The translations under genes were made by a program, and so were the position numbers. Positions 62,219 through 64,000 of a stretch of DNA of 64,000 nt are shown piece by piece. The notes beneath the pieces were generated by a model. That model searched no databases and was not told where the DNA came from. It was given only the letters and a program-made list of their open reading frames with translations. How positions within the stretch are numbered: position 1 is the stretch's first letter; the number at the start of each line of letters is the position of its first letter. Source of the stretch: Mesorhabditis belari (taxonomy: Eukaryota; Nematoda; Chromadorea; Rhabditida; Rhabditidae); contig CAUEEP010000897.1 in the NCBI GenBank assembly GCA_958450365.1, positions 451,001 through 515,000 on the forward strand. Reading direction: 5' to 3'.

Positions 62219-62299
62219 ATTACTTTTTTGTTCATCAAATTCTCAAGTACTGCATTAAGGCAATTATTTTTCCATTAAACCAATATTTTTTCATTTCAT

Positions 62300-62524
62300 T
62301 CCCGTATTCTCTCTAATAGTAGCGCACCGCGCCGAGCCGAGTTTGATGACTATTTTACGATCTCCAAGCTTTTGGAGAAGCTCAACACTCTAATCCCCGA
62401 GAAGATCTCATCGTGAGCTACATTTTCCGACCCCAAATCGATAGGTTCTGATAAGCCCTTGTCGAGATTTCGAGCAATTTAGGCCACGCTCACGGTGCAC
62501 TACTACTAGAGAGAGCACAGTATT
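62300..62524. repeat. MITE, CTCTAATAGTAGTGCACT family, complete copy
   Basis: Ends CCGTATTCTCTCTAATAGTA and TACTACTAGAGAGAGCACAG. Inner arms CCAAGCTTTTGGAGAAGCTC match 32095-32315. Just downstream of the 61448 gene. Confidence 0.87.
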
Positions 62525-64000
62525 TTCCAATTCCTTAATTTCATTTAATTGCTCACTGGTTTTGTTGCTTTAATTGCTCATTGGCTCACTATAATTTTTG
62601 GCAAGTTTCATTTTCGAGATCTAGCAAAAATTGAGCTCAAATTTGATTTGCATCTCTTTTTTTAAACTTTACTGAATCTTTGCAATTTAACGACTTTTCA
62701 TTTGACCTAAATCTCCTCCTTTTCCTTTCAGTTACACTTTTAATCTAAAATTTGCCATTTCTTAGCTGAAAATTCTGCATTTCATTATGATACTCATTCA
62801 AAATCTTGTTAAACCTTCGGTTAATAAATTTTTGCGGAAAATTTTTATACAAATACGGTAAATTGGTTTTTAAAAAAAGTGGAATACGATAAATAATTGG
62901 TTTTTAAAAAGTTTCAAATAGTAATTTTAGTCTAAAAAGCTATCAAAAGCCTGAAATTCTTTCAAAAAGCCAAATTTTCAAAGTTTTCTTTTACTTGTTT
63001 CAAAGTTCTGAACCTTTTCGACTTTTTTTTCTTCTCGATCAGTCATTTGAAAAAGTATGTGCAGCACCAAAGAACACAAACTTTTGTAACACCTTGTACC
63101 TTGTAAATTGTAAATTTGATATTCGAAAAATCGACTCATCGGAACTCGATCGATCATCAAATTTTACCAAAAGGAGTCAACAAAAGAAGTTTTTTTGTTT
63201 GTTCTGGTTGTTGTTGTTCTTGTTGTTGTTCTTGTTCTTGTTTAACAATGAAAAAGTCTTCACTATTTAACAGTTTTCGAATCTACGGGTCATTAAAAAT
63301 GTTAGAATCACATTTCAGTTATGGTTCTTTGAAAAAAACTTAGCATAAGTTTGTGATAAATTCAATTTTCCGATCCACAGTAGGCGCAAAGGTGTTTCTA
63401 GGCAAGCAAAAGGCAATAATTTTTTGAAAAAAAGTAACTTAAAGTTGTTAACGTTGGGCGTATTGGTAGGTGTGTTTCCTTTTTTTTGGAGTAAACTTGT
63501 GAAAATGAGCTCTAAACCTAGTAATCTACTGATCCTCATAAATATTGAACACCCTAGCTCAAAGATTATTGTGCCAATCTGTAATACATGATTTCGTCAA
63601 GCCAGCCAGTAAAAGCTAACCCAAGAATGGTATGGCAAGGACAAAAGCTAGATCAGAACTTGCCAGACCTGAAAGAATAGCCTTTTTAGCACAAGCCCTG
63701 CCCTGGATTAGTGATGTTAGTGTTTAATTGTCTTGTACAAGGAAACTTTCTAGTCTATTTTTGCCTTGAAAGACAAATTTCAATAAAAACTATTTAGTTT
63801 TGATTCCTTTGCTTACTTCAACTTGTGAATGCCTACCTAAACTTGAAAAAAAACGACTGCAAACTTTTTGCATTGCAAAACGATTGCAAATTTCTTCAAA
63901 AAATGAAACTTTCCAAAAACTCATTCAAAAGTCGGAAGTTAAAGAATTTGATGCCGGATATGTATTTATAAAACCATTTGGAAATTTCCGTGCTTTGAGC
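62525..64000. other. Right edge, no gene seen
   Basis: AT-rich DNA with short repeats, including GTTGTTGTTCTTG at 63208-63240 and tandem TTTTTAAAAA-type text near 62865-62930. Open frames are short and lack splice-site or codon support. Confidence 0.45.

Noticed and set aside
1..64000. CRISPR arrays, bacterial operons or phage
   Set aside because: Spliceosomal introns and nematode genes throughout; tandem repeats lack the regular repeat-spacer pattern.

Overview
Organism: the window looks like nuclear DNA of a nematode, probably a rhabditid other than Caenorhabditis elegans. Introns mostly end in TTTTCAG/TTTCCAG, the coding exons closely match C. elegans-type proteins (tropomyosin LEV-11, the calpain TRA-3), and interstitial TTAGGC telomere-type repeats occur in two introns. 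Species cannot be named from the sequence alone. All recognisable host genes lie on the + strand. Layout: (1) 8-3754, the 3' six-exon-plus-tail part of a tropomyosin gene, cut by the left window edge. (2) 4314-5198, the C-terminal half of a dual-specificity phosphatase whose N-terminal exons are not visible. (3) 10211-23411, a nearly complete 17-exon calpain of the TRA-3/CAPN5 type (protease core, domain III, C2), lacking only the first about 25-30 residues. (4) 23412-34568, about 11 kb without a gene, full of repeats and transposon remains. (5) 34569-55496, a reconstructed 19-exon gene (about 889 codons) for a BTB-BACK-kelch protein resembling human NS1-binding protein (IVNS1ABP). (6) 55497-61447, repeats including a pogo-like remnant, a young-looking inverted-repeat element with a 5S-rRNA-like stretch, and a dead CR1/Jockey-like LINE. 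(7) 61448-62218, an intronless 256-residue gene that I do not recognise. (8) 62219-64000, no gene seen. Most of the window is intron or intergenic DNA made of non-autonomous inverted-repeat elements (MITEs), tRNA-derived SINE-like repeats, minisatellites and decayed Tc1/mariner, pogo and LINE copies. The best-supported nested event is a SINE-like insertion with an exact 8-bp target duplication inside one of two copies of a 519-bp mariner-type MITE. The host genes have no obvious shared pathway: muscle/cytoskeleton (tropomyosin), protein dephosphorylation, sex determination/proteolysis (tra-3) and a kelch adaptor. No new multi-gene system was found. The items most worth a second look are the headless phosphatase, the unrecognised intronless gene, the 5S-like insert and the ambiguous 87-nt exon of the kelch gene.
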